A DNA stretch of 64,000 nucleotides, taken from NCBI RefSeq assembly GCF_001705435.1, contig NZ_MDEN01000061.1, forward strand, positions 186,001 through 250,000, in the 5' to 3' direction. The stretch's first letter is position 1, and each line of letters opens with the position of its first letter. Positions 26,801-36,029 of this stretch are shown here, one piece after another. Below the pieces are notes generated by a model. That model had not been told where the DNA came from and did no database searches. It saw nothing but the letters and a program-made list of their open reading frames with translations. The DNA is from Pseudomonas graminis (GTDB taxonomy: Bacteria > Pseudomonadota > Gammaproteobacteria > Pseudomonadales > Pseudomonadaceae). Made by a program: the position numbers and the translations under genes.

Positions 26801-28750
26801 CTACTTACGCCCCAAATCCTGCAACCAGTCATTCATGTTCCCCGGCAGCAGGAGTTCGTGCCGGGCGCGGGAGCTGGCGGTGTAGAGCAGCGAGCAAACG
26901 CTGGCCAGTGAATGCGTCGAGCCCGCGCGCGGTGGGCGCATGAGGTCGCGGGAGAGCAGCACAGAGTCGAATTCCTGATTCTTCACGTCTTCGACTTTCG
27001 CCAGTTTGAGAATGGCGGCCGGGTCGTTGCAGAACCTTTGGGTGGTGTCGATGAAGTCCTGCAGCCGGTTGCCCTGGCCGAGCCACTCGTGCATCGCCTT
27101 GAATTCATGGCTGCCGCCCATGGCCGAGGCCAGCGCGTCCCAGTAGGCGAAGCGGAAGATCAGCCGGTGTTGCGGGCGCAGGTCTTCACGGTAGAGCAGG
27201 TCCAGGCCTTTGACGAACAGCGTCAGATTTTCAAGGGTGCGCGGCGGCATTTGAAAGCGCGCGCCGGCTTCGGTCAGGCGCTTGAACCAGGCAAACAAGC
27301 CCCATTCGTTGGCGACCAGAATCGTTGTGGGTTTTTCCGGAATCGGCATGACGCCGTGGCCAATGACCCGCGTCGGGTGCGGTGCGCGGCCCACGAAGCC
27401 TTCCTTGATGTCGCTGGGGTGCAACTGAATCATCGGGTTGAGCACGTCGGCCATTTGCTTGCCAGCGCGGATCGACTGGGTCATGAAACGCTGGCGAATG
27501 AAGCCGCCGTGGCGCGGGGTCTTGCCGCTGAGCTGCTGGAATTCGTCGCCCAACGTAATGACCGCCTGGGGACTGCGATCAAGGATCTGCACCATCGGCG
27601 CCGTCAGTTCGTGGCTTTCGTCGATGATGATGTGGCTGTAGTTCTCAGGGATAACTTCGCTGGTCAGCGCCAGGAACTTGATCCGGTGGCTGTTGCGGAT
27701 TGGCAGACGAATGTGCGGCGCCGACGGCCTGACCGTTTCGCGCCAGAGCAGGCGGCTGTATTCCAGCAGCAGGGCGATGTCCGCCTGACTCGCTGCGTGC
27801 CCCAGCGACGGCAAGTGCCGCGCTTCGATATTCGCCAGCGGCGAGAGGCTGAAACTGTGCACGGTGGCGCGACAGACCCGGGCCACGTCACGGGGCTGCA
27901 GCTTGCCCACGGCTTGCAGGTTCAGCCACTGCGCCACTTGCCGGTCATCGACCAGTGAACTGGCGCCGGTCCGCTGAATGTCGGTGTTGCGCCAGCCGCG
28001 CGCGGTCAAGTCGCGGTTGAGCAGCAGGTTGGCCATGTGGCCAAACGTGCACGCGTTGATCCGCGCGTCGGGATTGGCCTGACGCACCCGCGCCTGAAGC
28101 GCGCTCACCTGGCCCGGAAAGGTCGCCATGAGCAGGGTCTTTTCCGGGACCAGGACCTCGAAGAACTTCGCCAGCAGATACGTCTTGCCCACCCCGGCGT
28201 AGGCTTGGAGGTGGAACGACTCTTCGTTGCAGACCTTGAACTCGTCGAAGATCCGGCTCTGCTGATCGCTCAGGCGCAGGACATCGCCGGACGGCATCAC
28301 GACCTCGCGGGTCAGGGGTTCGAGTTTGGCGCGATGGCGCAGGCCAAAGCCGAAGTCCCACTGCCCTTCCCCGTCGAGGTAATCCTGCTGCTCAATGTCC
28401 GCGTCTTCGAGCAGACTGACGCCGGCGACTTCAAGCACCGAGAGCCCTGCGGCCAGATGGTCGACGGTAAACCTGCCGCGCACCAGATCGGCAAAACGAC
28501 CGCCCGCTTCTTCAACGGAAGCGGCCGCGCGCAGGACATCATCGAGCATGCGTTCGAGCTGTTCGACGGCGGTGTTTTGCGCGACCAGCGCCTTCAGATT
28601 GAGCAGCAGCATCAGCGCGGCGAGTGGCGGCCGGCCCGCCTCACTCAGGAAATCGTCCAGCGATTCGCCAGCGGCCAGGCCCTTGCACACCTCTTCGGTC
28701 AGGGGCAAAAACAACGACGGCGGGGGCGCGAAGGCAGCGGGTGATCTCAT
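26801..28750 (-). CDS. SF1 (UvrD/Rep-like) helicase-related ATPase
   Basis: 649 residues. About 180 N-terminal residues are unrecognised, with an acidic stretch (EVAGVSLLEDADIEQQDYLD). Then comes the Q-like motif LSDQQSRIFDEF, Walker A AYAGVGKTYLLAKF near residue 185, motif Ia, and DEAD-like Walker B IIIDESHEL near 375 with VITLGDEFQQL as motif III. The C-terminus has a motif VI-like LYTASSRARHELLL. It is probably an ATP-dependent DNA translocase or helicase. It is not recombination-gene linked and has no nuclease domain. Start is set at ATG 28750. Confidence 0.75.
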   Translation of the reverse strand: MRSPAAFAPPPSLFLPLTEEVCKGLAAGESLDDFLSEAGRPPLAALMLLLNLKALVAQNTAVEQLERMLDDVLRAAASVEEAGGRFADLVRGRFTVDHLAAGLSVLEVAGVSLLEDADIEQQDYLDGEGQWDFGFGLRHRAKLEPLTREVVMPSGDVLRLSDQQSRIFDEFKVCNEESFHLQAYAGVGKTYLLAKFFEVLVPEKTLLMATFPGQVSALQARVRQANPDARINACTFGHMANLLLNRDLTARGWRNTDIQRTGASSLVDDRQVAQWLNLQAVGKLQPRDVARVCRATVHSFSLSPLANIEARHLPSLGHAASQADIALLLEYSRLLWRETVRPSAPHIRLPIRNSHRIKFLALTSEVIPENYSHIIIDESHELTAPMVQILDRSPQAVITLGDEFQQLSGKTPRHGGFIRQRFMTQSIRAGKQMADVLNPMIQLHPSDIKEGFVGRAPHPTRVIGHGVMPIPEKPTTILVANEWGLFAWFKRLTEAGARFQMPPRTLENLTLFVKGLDLLYREDLRPQHRLIFRFAYWDALASAMGGSHEFKAMHEWLGQGNRLQDFIDTTQRFCNDPAAILKLAKVEDVKNQEFDSVLLSRDLMRPPRAGSTHSLASVCSLLYTASSRARHELLLPGNMNDWLQDLGRK

Positions 28751-28861
28751 TGCGGGCGTCAGGTCCTGGGCGGCGCGTGGGCGCGGGCAGTCAAAAAGGA
28801 GCACAGCTTACTCCTGCCGCCCGATCACCGCCCACTTGCGTGTCGCCTTTACCGGCCAGCC

Positions 28862-29125
28862 TCAGTTGTCCTGCGGGCAGTTCTGGGCAACGGTTTCGTA
28901 GTTCAGGGTCTGCTGCTGACCTTGGGAATCGAGGTAGCGCAGGTGGGCATTGACCACGCCGCACACCGGCGTCGAATCGACTTCGGTGGACAGGGCCTTG
29001 GCGATGTCCAGGTGATCGCCGTACATATAAGTGTGCGCTTGAGCAACGGGCTGGGCTTGTGCGGTCAGAGCGCTGAGGCTCAGGGCGGCAAACAGGGTGG
29101 CGATGCTGAGGTTCTTCCAGTTCAT
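28862..29125 (-). CDS. Small secreted DUF2790 protein
   Basis: 87 residues. A signal peptide runs over residues 1-24 (LFAALSLSALTAQAQ), then the DUF2790 core HTYMYGDHLDIAKALSTE, TPVCGVVNAHLRYLDSQG and NYETVAQNCPQD with two cysteines. Function unknown; these proteins are periplasmic and common in pseudomonads. It diverges from a two-component system. Its upstream region holds the inverted repeat TTCAATGGG (29140-29148) and CCCATTGAA (29199-29207). Confidence 0.85.
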   Translation of the reverse strand: MNWKNLSIATLFAALSLSALTAQAQPVAQAHTYMYGDHLDIAKALSTEVDSTPVCGVVNAHLRYLDSQGQQQTLNYETVAQNCPQDN

Positions 29126-29431
29126 GATGTGCTCCGGTATTCAATGGGGTCATTCGGTTAGGGGGTCGAGGCGGTGTGCGTCTGTCGTCTCGATGGGTCC
29201 CATTGAACGCCCCGCAGGTATCTCGCTTGTGTCGCGAACGGCCGGAAAATCATCCTCACGTGTCAGAGCCCGCTGCAGATACACAGCGATACATTCGCGC
29301 CGAAAACCCGCCTTTTGCATGCCCATGTATGCCCGGCAGCGCCAGATACAGTGGAATACAAACGCAAGCAGGCAAGTCACGCGCGACTGGTTAAGATGCG
29401 CCACACATCAATGAACGCGGGAGCAGCGGCA
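29126..29431. other. Divergent promoter region with an inverted repeat
   Basis: 306 bases between the DUF2790 gene and the response regulator, no gene seen. TTCAATGGG at 29140 and CCCATTGAA at 29199 form a perfect 9-bp inverted repeat 50 bases apart, close to the DUF2790 start. It may be a site for the neighbouring response regulator or a leader hairpin. Confidence 0.5.
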
Positions 29432-30172
29432 ATGGAGCACGTCGATCACATTCTGATTGTCGATGACGATCGCGAGATTCGGGAGCTGGTCGGCAACTAC
29501 CTGAAGAAGAACGGCCTGCGCACCACGGTGGTGGCGGACGGCAGGCAGATGCGCGCGTTTCTGGAGTCGACGCCCGTCGACCTGATCGTGCTCGACATCA
29601 TGATGCCCGGCGACGACGGTCTGCAGCTGTGCCGCGAGCTGCGCACCGGCAAGCACAAAACCACACCCGTGCTGATGCTCACCGCCCGCAGCGACGAAAC
29701 CGACCGCATCATCGGCCTGGAAATGGGCGCCGACGACTACCTGGTGAAACCCTTCGCCGCCCGGGAACTGCTGGCGCGGATCAACGCCGTGCTGCGCCGC
29801 ACCCGCATGCTGCCGCCGAACCTGATCGTCACCGAAGCCGGTCGTTTGCTGGCCTTCGGCAAATGGCAGCTGGACACCACCGCCCGCCACTTGCTCGACG
29901 CCCAGGGCACAGTGGTCACCCTCAGCGGCGCGGAATACCGCCTGCTGCGCACCTTCCTCGATCACCCTCAGCGTGTGTTGAGTCGCGATCAACTGCTGAA
30001 CCTGACCCAGGGCCGCGACGCCGATCTGTTCGACCGCTCCATCGACTTGCTGGTCAGCCGCTTGCGTCAGCGCCTGGCCGACGACGCCCGCGACCCGGCC
30101 TACATCAAGACCGTGCGCAACGAGGGTTACGTCTTTACCTACGCCGTGGAAATTCTCGGGGATAGCCCATGA
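29432..30172 (+). CDS. OmpR-family response regulator
   Basis: 246 residues. Receiver domain DHILIVDDDREIRELVGNYL with phosphoacceptor Asp near residue 55 in LIVLDIMMPGDDG, and the Lys in [17 protein letters not shown]. The C-terminal winged helix has LSGAEYRLLRTFLDHPQRVL, RSIDLLVSRLRQRL and IKTVRNEGYVF. Start ATG 29432 has GGGAG about 8 bases before it. Its stop overlaps the kinase start (ATGA), so the two are one unit. The signal is unknown. Confidence 0.88.
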   Translation: MEHVDHILIVDDDREIRELVGNYLKKNGLRTTVVADGRQMRAFLESTPVDLIVLDIMMPGDDGLQLCRELRTGKHKTTPVLMLTARSDETDRIIGLEMGADDYLVKPFAARELLARINAVLRRTRMLPPNLIVTEAGRLLAFGKWQLDTTARHLLDAQGTVVTLSGAEYRLLRTFLDHPQRVLSRDQLLNLTQGRDADLFDRSIDLLVSRLRQRLADDARDPAYIKTVRNEGYVFTYAVEILGDSP

Positions 30173-31509
30173 AGCTGAGCTTTGGATGGCCGCGCACCCT
30201 GGCGTCACGGCTTTCGCTGATTTTCCTGATCAGCCTGGTGCTGGCCCACGGGCTGTCGTTTGGCCTGCAATTCTATGAGCGCTACCAAAGCGCAATGACG
30301 CTGATGCTGGGTAATCTGGAACGGGACTTGAGTAACGCAGTTGCCGTTCTGGAACGCTTGCCCGCCGACGAGCGTCAAGCCTGGCTGCCGCGTTTTGAGA
30401 GCCCCAATTGTCGCTACATCCTGGGTAGCGGTGAGACCGGCGCCCCGATGGATATGAGCAACGCGCCGATGTCCGTGCATTCCATGCAGCGAAGCCTCGG
30501 CCGCGATTACGCGCTGACGTTCACGGACATTCCCGACACCCGACTGCACTATCAAGCGCACCTGACGCTGAAAGACGGCAGCCCGCTGACAATTGACATG
30601 CACCCGCGCATCACGCCGCTGTCACCCTGGCTGCCGTTGCTGTTGATCGGCCAACTGGTGCTGCTGTTTGCCTGCACCTGGCTGGCCGTGCGCACGGCCA
30701 TTCGCCCGCTGACGCGCCTGTCCCACGCCGTCGATAACCTGGACCCGAACGGCGAAGGCATTCGCCTGGATGAAACCGGCCCGACCGAAGTGGCCTTCGC
30801 CGCCGTGGCGTTCAACACCATGCAGCAACGGATTTCGACCTACGTGAAGGAGCGCATGCAACTGCTGGCGGCAATCTCCCACGACCTGCAAACCCCGATC
30901 ACCCGGATGAAACTGCGCGCCGAGTTCATGGACGATGGCGTCGAGAAGGACAAGCTGTGGAGCGACCTGAGCGAGATGCAGCACCTGGTGCAGGAAGGCG
31001 TGGCGTATGCGCGCAGCATGGACACATCCACCGAGACGGCGCGGCGCGTGGACATGGATTCATTCCTCGACAGCCTGGTGTTCGACTACCAGGACGTCGG
31101 CCGCGACGTGCAGTTGCACGGCAAAACCGGCGCCGTCATCGAAACCCGCCCCCACGCCCTGCGCCGGGTGCTGGTCAACCTGACTGACAACGCGTTGAAG
31201 TTCGGCGGGGCGGCGGAGATTCAGGTCATTGCCCACGCCGACCAGAGCCTGTCGCTGCACGTGCTCGACCGCGGGCCGGGCATCGCCGAAGGGGAATTAT
31301 CGGAAGTGCTGAAACCGTTTTACCGCGTGGAAAGCTCACGCAACCGCGACACCGGCGGTACCGGCCTGGGCCTGGCAATTGCACAGCAATTGACGATCGC
31401 GTTAGGCGGCACATTGACCCTGACCAATCGCGAAGGCGGCGGGTTGTGCGCGCAATTGAAACTGCCCGCGCGGATAGCGACGGGGGCGGTGAAGATCACG
31501 GATATTTAG
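30169..31509 (+). CDS. Sensor histidine kinase (EnvZ-type)
   Basis: 446 residues. Membrane segment 1 is near residues 10-30, a periplasmic loop of about 125 residues follows, and segment 2 is LLLIGQLVLLFACTWLAVRT. A HAMP linker leads to the HisKA His near residue 237 in SHDLQTPITRMKL. The ATPase has the N box NLTDNALKFGG and the G boxes DRGPGIAEGEL and GGTGLGLAIAQQL. It overlaps the response regulator by four bases. The periplasmic loop has no recognised domain, so the stimulus is unknown. The divergent DUF2790 gene is a possible target. Confidence 0.88.
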   Translation: MKLSFGWPRTLASRLSLIFLISLVLAHGLSFGLQFYERYQSAMTLMLGNLERDLSNAVAVLERLPADERQAWLPRFESPNCRYILGSGETGAPMDMSNAPMSVHSMQRSLGRDYALTFTDIPDTRLHYQAHLTLKDGSPLTIDMHPRITPLSPWLPLLLIGQLVLLFACTWLAVRTAIRPLTRLSHAVDNLDPNGEGIRLDETGPTEVAFAAVAFNTMQQRISTYVKERMQLLAAISHDLQTPITRMKLRAEFMDDGVEKDKLWSDLSEMQHLVQEGVAYARSMDTSTETARRVDMDSFLDSLVFDYQDVGRDVQLHGKTGAVIETRPHALRRVLVNLTDNALKFGGAAEIQVIAHADQSLSLHVLDRGPGIAEGELSEVLKPFYRVESSRNRDTGGTGLGLAIAQQLTIALGGTLTLTNREGGGLCAQLKLPARIATGAVKITDI

Positions 31510-31532
31510 AGGGTGGTGACGATGACCATCCC

Positions 31533-31860
31533 TGGTGGGACCGGCTTCAGCCGGGAAGAGGCCGATGTGAGCCCTGAACATTCTGCAGTATGACGCCCGG
31601 CGCATTCCCGGCTAAAGCCGGTCCCACTGAAAACACCGCGTGCAGTCAGCACGACCAGCTTCGACCGGGATTGGACGCAGAGCGTCCGGGGCGGCGTTGC
31701 CACGCGGAGCGTGGGAACGATCGGATTGTGGGTCCATCCGGCGAATGCGCCGTGATCGATGGCCTGTTCCCGGCTAAAGCCGGTCCTACAAAAATTGCGG
31801 TTGGCGCCGGCACCATTGGCACACCGCGCCCGCGTAGGACCGGCTTTAGCCGGGAAGGCG
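31533..31860. repeat. REP/REPIN cluster
   Basis: A REPIN pair (GTGGGACCGGCTTCAGCC at 31535, TTCCCGGCTAAAGCCGGTCC to 31628), an inverted REP near 31768-31790, and a forward REP GTAGGACCGGCTTTAGCC from 31834. Between them at 31673-31721 are two further hairpins (GGACGCAGAGCGTCC and CCACGCGGAGCGTGG), also found at 41439-41486. This fills the gap between the kinase and the AtuA-related gene. Confidence 0.9.
31673..31721. repeat. Double-hairpin dispersed repeat
   Basis: GGACGCAGAGCGTCC and then CCACGCGGAGCGTGG, followed by GAACGAT. A similar block is at 41439-41486 (GGACGCGGAGCGCCC, then CCCACGCAGAGCGTGGG). Distinct from REP. Confidence 0.7.
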
Positions 31861-31889
31861 TCGGCCGCTGCACCGCAAAACTCGCAGCC

Positions 31890-32207
31890 TCACACGTCAA
31901 TATCCAGCAGCGCCGCCCCCAGCGCCTTGCCGTGGGCATCAAGGGCCAGGGATCGTGTGACGCCGCCCTTCAAAATGCCCGGCAGCACAAAGTTCAGGGC
32001 ATGCACCTTCGGCAGTTCATACCGAAGCACCCGAGAGGCATCGCCCCCCAGCAGCTCGGCGAAATGCGCAGCCACCCGCTCGACCGTCAGCGCCTGCAGC
32101 AACCGCGAATAGTCTTCCGCGTTGAACGCGATGACCGAAATATTCGAGGTATCGCCTTTGTCGCCGGTCCGGGAATGGGCCAGTTCGCGCAATTTCACAC
32201 GACTCAC
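31890..32207 (-). CDS. AtuA-related small protein (C-terminal AtuA domain)
   Basis: 105 residues. It starts VKLRELAHSRTGDKGDTSNI, the hallmark of the C-terminal domain of AtuA-like proteins, and ends VLPGILKGGVTRSLALDAHG. The ATG overlaps the stop of the larger gene by four bases, so the two are translated together. In many relatives these two parts belong to one longer protein. It probably forms a complex with the large partner. Function not established; the family name comes from acyclic terpene use. Confidence 0.83.
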   Translation of the reverse strand: MSRVKLRELAHSRTGDKGDTSNISVIAFNAEDYSRLLQALTVERVAAHFAELLGGDASRVLRYELPKVHALNFVLPGILKGGVTRSLALDAHGKALGAALLDIDV

Positions 32208-33580
32208 GATGCGTCCTCCAGATGAACCTGCGCCTTGACGGCATCCCGCGGCAAAAGCAGCGACGCCACTGCCACTACTTGCCGCACGCCCTTGGTCGCG
32301 CCGCCGCCACCATACGGCCCGTTGGTGTAGAGGGTTTCTACTTCATTGCCGATGCGCACGGCCTCGGCTTTGTCTGCACAGCGGGCGGCGACCCGCAGGC
32401 GCACTTCCCATGGCTCGGCCGCAGCCCGCGAACCCAGCGCCGCACCGTGCAACGCGTCCACGCCGATCAGTTCGGCGCGCACGTCCTCAAAGACCACGCC
32501 GGTCAGCTGCAAACGCTCCAGCACCACGTCCCGCGCCAGTTGCGCCCGGGCCAGCGCGCCGGGGCCGCCGTAGGAAATCTGCCCTTCGCCGACCCAGCCA
32601 TCGAGATAGCCCACCGACACCTTCAGCGTCTCGGGTCGCGCACGGCCGTCGGCGCCTTCAGCCCGCACTTCGTTGGTGGCAACTGGATGGAACGACACAC
32701 CGGAAAAATCCGCCGTCACGTCCGGGGTCAGGTACGCCGCCGGGTCGTGCACTTCATACATCATCTGCTCGGTGCAGGTGGCGGTGTCGATGCGCCCGCC
32801 GGAGCCCGCGACCTTGCTGATCACCGCCCTGCCCTCGGCGTCGACTTCCGCCAGGGGAAACCCGAGGCGCGCCAGATTTGGCACCTCTTTCACACCTGGA
32901 TCAGCGAAGTAGCCGCCGGTGATCTGCCCGGCGCACTCCAGCAGATGGCCGATCAAGGTGCCGCGTCCCAGCCGCGTCCAGTCGTCTGCTGCCCAGCCGA
33001 ACTCAAAGAGCTGCGGCGCGAGAAACAATGAAGGGTCCGCCACACGACCCGTAATCACCACATCGGCATCGGCCCTCAGCGCCTCGACAATCCCCTCGGC
33101 GCCCAGGTACGCATTCGCCGAGATCAAGCGATCACCCAACGAAGCAATCGTCGCGCCGTTATCCAGCATCTGCTCAGGACTTGCCTTGAGAACAGCCAGC
33201 ACGTCATCCCCCGTCACCGCCGCGACCTTCAGCCCATGCAAACCCAGCTCAACCGCGATGCGCCGCACTTCCCGCGCGGCCGCCAGCGGATTGGCCGCGC
33301 CCATGTTGCTGATCAGCCGCAGTCGACGCTGCCCCGCCTCTCGCGCCGAGCCCAGCCCCGGCCCCACGAACGGCAGCACGCGGCGCATGCGCTCGCTCAG
33401 CAGCGGGTCAAAACCGGCTTCGGGATCGCTGAGCCGCGCCTGTTGCGCCAGGGCAATGGTGCGCTCGGCCAGGCACTCGAAAACCAGATAATCCAGTTCG
33501 CCCTTCTCGGCCAGCTCGACCGCAGGCTCGATACGGTCACCGGAATAACCGGCCCCGGAGCCGATACGTAATGTCTTCAT
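32204..33580 (-). CDS. AtuA-family (DUF1446) acyclic-terpene-utilisation-like protein
   Basis: 458 residues. The family core shows MKTLRIGSGAGYSGDRIEPA at the N-terminus, a middle stretch ADVVITGRVADPSLFLAP, and a C-terminal part ending YTNGPYGGGGATKGVRQVVA. It is required for terpene or acid use in P. aeruginosa relatives, but the reaction is unknown. It sits directly after a CitMHS transporter (start 34885), with the transporter stop at 33581 next to its ATG at 33580. The set transporter, large AtuA and small AtuA looks like one uptake-and-catabolism operon. Confidence 0.84.
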   Translation of the reverse strand: MKTLRIGSGAGYSGDRIEPAVELAEKGELDYLVFECLAERTIALAQQARLSDPEAGFDPLLSERMRRVLPFVGPGLGSAREAGQRRLRLISNMGAANPLAAAREVRRIAVELGLHGLKVAAVTGDDVLAVLKASPEQMLDNGATIASLGDRLISANAYLGAEGIVEALRADADVVITGRVADPSLFLAPQLFEFGWAADDWTRLGRGTLIGHLLECAGQITGGYFADPGVKEVPNLARLGFPLAEVDAEGRAVISKVAGSGGRIDTATCTEQMMYEVHDPAAYLTPDVTADFSGVSFHPVATNEVRAEGADGRARPETLKVSVGYLDGWVGEGQISYGGPGALARAQLARDVVLERLQLTGVVFEDVRAELIGVDALHGAALGSRAAAEPWEVRLRVAARCADKAEAVRIGNEVETLYTNGPYGGGGATKGVRQVVAVASLLLPRDAVKAQVHLEDAS

Positions 33581-34885
33581 TTAAAACACTCCCAGCAGCA
33601 GTGCGGTCAGGGTCATCAGCACCGATGCGGCAAACAGAAACGGAATGGTGAAGCGCTGGTGGTCAGCCAGCTCGACCTTGCACAGGCCGACCAGCAGAAA
33701 GGTCGCCGGTGTCAGCGGGCTGACCGGGAAGCCGGTGGTGTGCACGCCCAGCAGCGACGCCTGCGCCACTTGCAGCGGATCGACGCCCAGGGAGCGGCCG
33801 ACTTCGGCGATCACCGGCATCACGCCGAAATAGAAGGAATCGGGGTCGAACAGCAGGCTCAGCGGCATGGACAGGAAGCCCACCACCATCGGAATCAATT
33901 TGCCATGGCCGGCCGGTATCTGCGCCACGGCCACTTCGGCCATGGCCTTGAGCATGCCAGTGCCCTGCATGATCCCGGTGAACACCCCCGCCGCCAGAAG
34001 AATGCTGGCCATGGTCAGGGCCGTTTTTGCGTGGGCATCGATGCGCGCGCGCTGGGCGTCGACGTTGGGGTAGTTGATGCACAGCGCCAGCACCGTGCCG
34101 ACCATGAACATCACCACCGGATCGACCCAGCCGGAAATCATCACTGCCATCACCACGATGGTCAGCAGCAGGTTGAGCCAGAACAGACGCGGCCGGCGCA
34201 GCACCGCTTCCTGCTCGGTCAGCACCCGCTGCGGCACCACATCGATGTGCTCGGCGGTGGTTTGAAAGCGGCCCAGCCCCAGGCGCTTTTCCTCACGACG
34301 CCCGAGCATCCAGGCGCAGAAGAAGACAAACGCCAGGCCGACGATCTGCACCGGAATCAGCGGCTGGAACAGCTCGGATACCGGCACGTGCAGCGCCGCC
34401 GACGAGCGCAGCACCGGCCCGGTCCACGGCAGGAAATTCACCCCCGCCGCCATCGCCGCGACGCAGGCCAGAATCCGCCGATCAATGCCCAGCCGCGTGT
34501 ACAGCGGCAGCATCGCCGGGATCGTCACCAGAAAGGTCACCGCGCCGGAACCGTCGAGGTGCACCAGCAGCGCCAGCAGTGCGGTGCCGACGACAATCCG
34601 CGTAGGACGGGTGCCCACCGTGCGCAGGATGCGGTCGATGATCGGGTCGAGCATGCCGGCGTCGGTCATCACCCCGAAGAACAGAATGGCGAAGACGAAC
34701 ATGCCGACCACCGGGGCGACGTTCTTGATGCCGGTGATGATGAAGCCGCTGGTTTGCAGCCCGAATCCGCCGATCAGCGCGGCGATGATGGGCAAAGCAA
34801 TCAGGGCAACCAGAGGCGAGAGGCGCTTGCTCATGACGGCGGCGAGCAGGCAGAGGATGGTAATGACACCGAGGGTGGCGAGCAT
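33581..34885 (-). CDS. CitMHS-family transporter (citrate/metal-citrate type)
   Basis: 434 residues with about twelve membrane segments. Typical parts are MLATLGVITILCLLAAVMSK, VHLDGSGAVTFLVTIPAMLP, AAGVNFLPWTGPVLRSSAAL and DPDSFYFGVMPVIAEVG near the end. CitMHS proteins move citrate or similar tri- and dicarboxylates, often with Mg or H+. The start at 34885 has AAGGA seven bases upstream; ATG 34903 is possible. It diverges from a LysR gene at 35049 and is followed directly by the AtuA-like genes, so the operon probably handles a polycarboxylate. Confidence 0.88.
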   Translation of the reverse strand: MLATLGVITILCLLAAVMSKRLSPLVALIALPIIAALIGGFGLQTSGFIITGIKNVAPVVGMFVFAILFFGVMTDAGMLDPIIDRILRTVGTRPTRIVVGTALLALLVHLDGSGAVTFLVTIPAMLPLYTRLGIDRRILACVAAMAAGVNFLPWTGPVLRSSAALHVPVSELFQPLIPVQIVGLAFVFFCAWMLGRREEKRLGLGRFQTTAEHIDVVPQRVLTEQEAVLRRPRLFWLNLLLTIVVMAVMISGWVDPVVMFMVGTVLALCINYPNVDAQRARIDAHAKTALTMASILLAAGVFTGIMQGTGMLKAMAEVAVAQIPAGHGKLIPMVVGFLSMPLSLLFDPDSFYFGVMPVIAEVGRSLGVDPLQVAQASLLGVHTTGFPVSPLTPATFLLVGLCKVELADHQRFTIPFLFAASVLMTLTALLLGVF

Positions 34886-35048
34886 GGTGTGATCCTTCGT
34901 CATCCCTGACCGGCGGGCGGCGGGACGAGCTGTTGTTGTTTTCATCGAGTATCGAAACGGGGGTAAGCTTTGTAAATTGAAATGTTCGGCGCCCTGCGTT
35001 CGGAAAAACCGAATCAACTGCCGTGACGAAACCGTGGAAAACAACGCC

Positions 35049-35927
35049 ATGAAGAACTCGATCCAGCACATCCGCGCCTTTCTCACGGTTGCCCATACCG
35101 GCAGCTTTGCCAAAGCGGCGCTGGAGCTGAACCTGTCGCCGTCCGCGCTGACCGTGCAGATCCAGCAGCTGGAAGAATGGCTCGGCGTCGCCTTGCTGGA
35201 GCGCAGCCCGCGCCAGGTCAGCCTGACCGCTGCCGGCCAGAACAATCGCGGGCCCATGGAGAAACTGCTGCTGGACCTGGACAACATCGTCAGTGGCTCG
35301 CGGGATCTGGCGGCACTGCGCCGGGGCGTGGTGACCATCGCTGCCCTGCCGTCGATGTGTTCCGGCACGCTGCCGCCGCTGCTGAAGGCCTTCCGCGAGC
35401 AGTTTCCCGGTGTCGAGGTGCGCCTGCGTGACGTGGTGGCGCAACGGATCGATGCGCTGGTGCGCGAGGGCGAAGTGGATTTCGGGCTGGGGGTGCGGGC
35501 CCGCATGGGTCACGGCCTGGCGTTCGACGTGGTGATGGTGGACCGACTGAGCCTGTTCGTGCCCGCAGATCATCCGCTGGCACGGGAGCGCTCGGTCACC
35601 CTGCAGGCGCTTGCCGGGCAGCCGATCATCCTCACCGGCCGCGACAGCAGCGTGCGCGAGCGGGTGGAACAGTTATTTGCCGAAGAAGGGCTTGTGCTGA
35701 CGCCCGGGCTGGAAGCGAACTACATGTCGACGGTCATGGCGCTGGTGCGGCAGGGCCTGGGGATGACGCTGCTGCCGGAATCCGCCGACGAAGGCCGCGG
35801 CGATTTGACGCAGGTGCGGGTTGAGCATCCTGGGGTGTGTCGGGAGATCGGGTTGATTACCCGAGCGGGCGTGAGCCTGAGCCCCGCCGCGCAGCGATTC
35901 GTCGAAACAATGAAAGCCGCCCTGTGA
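35049..35927 (+). CDS. LysR-family transcriptional regulator
   Basis: 292 residues. The helix-turn-helix is VAHTGSFAKAALELNLSPSA at residues 13-32. The effector domain includes VVTIAALPSMCSGTLPPLLK and GLGMTLLPESADEG. It diverges from the CitMHS-AtuA operon with about 160 bases between starts and is its probable regulator. A terminator lies downstream at 35983-36006. Confidence 0.88.
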   Translation: MKNSIQHIRAFLTVAHTGSFAKAALELNLSPSALTVQIQQLEEWLGVALLERSPRQVSLTAAGQNNRGPMEKLLLDLDNIVSGSRDLAALRRGVVTIAALPSMCSGTLPPLLKAFREQFPGVEVRLRDVVAQRIDALVREGEVDFGLGVRARMGHGLAFDVVMVDRLSLFVPADHPLARERSVTLQALAGQPIILTGRDSSVRERVEQLFAEEGLVLTPGLEANYMSTVMALVRQGLGMTLLPESADEGRGDLTQVRVEHPGVCREIGLITRAGVSLSPAAQRFVETMKAAL

Positions 35928-35982
35928 ACGCCACCACCTCTTGCAGCCTGCCGCTCGCCCACCACCTGAACCGCACCTGAAC

Positions 35983-36006
35983 ACCTGCATAGCAAGCAGG
36001 TTTTTT
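35983..36006 (+). terminator. Rho-independent terminator after the LysR gene
   Basis: ACCTGC pairs with GCAGGT around ATAGCAA, followed by six T. It lies 56 bases after the LysR stop and ahead of the iron operon. Confidence 0.72.
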
Positions 36007-36029
36007 CAAAAAAACCAGTACACCCATTC

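Noticed and set aside
31673..31721. REP element
   Set aside because: The two stems differ in sequence and spacing from both REP families; listed as a separate double-hairpin repeat.
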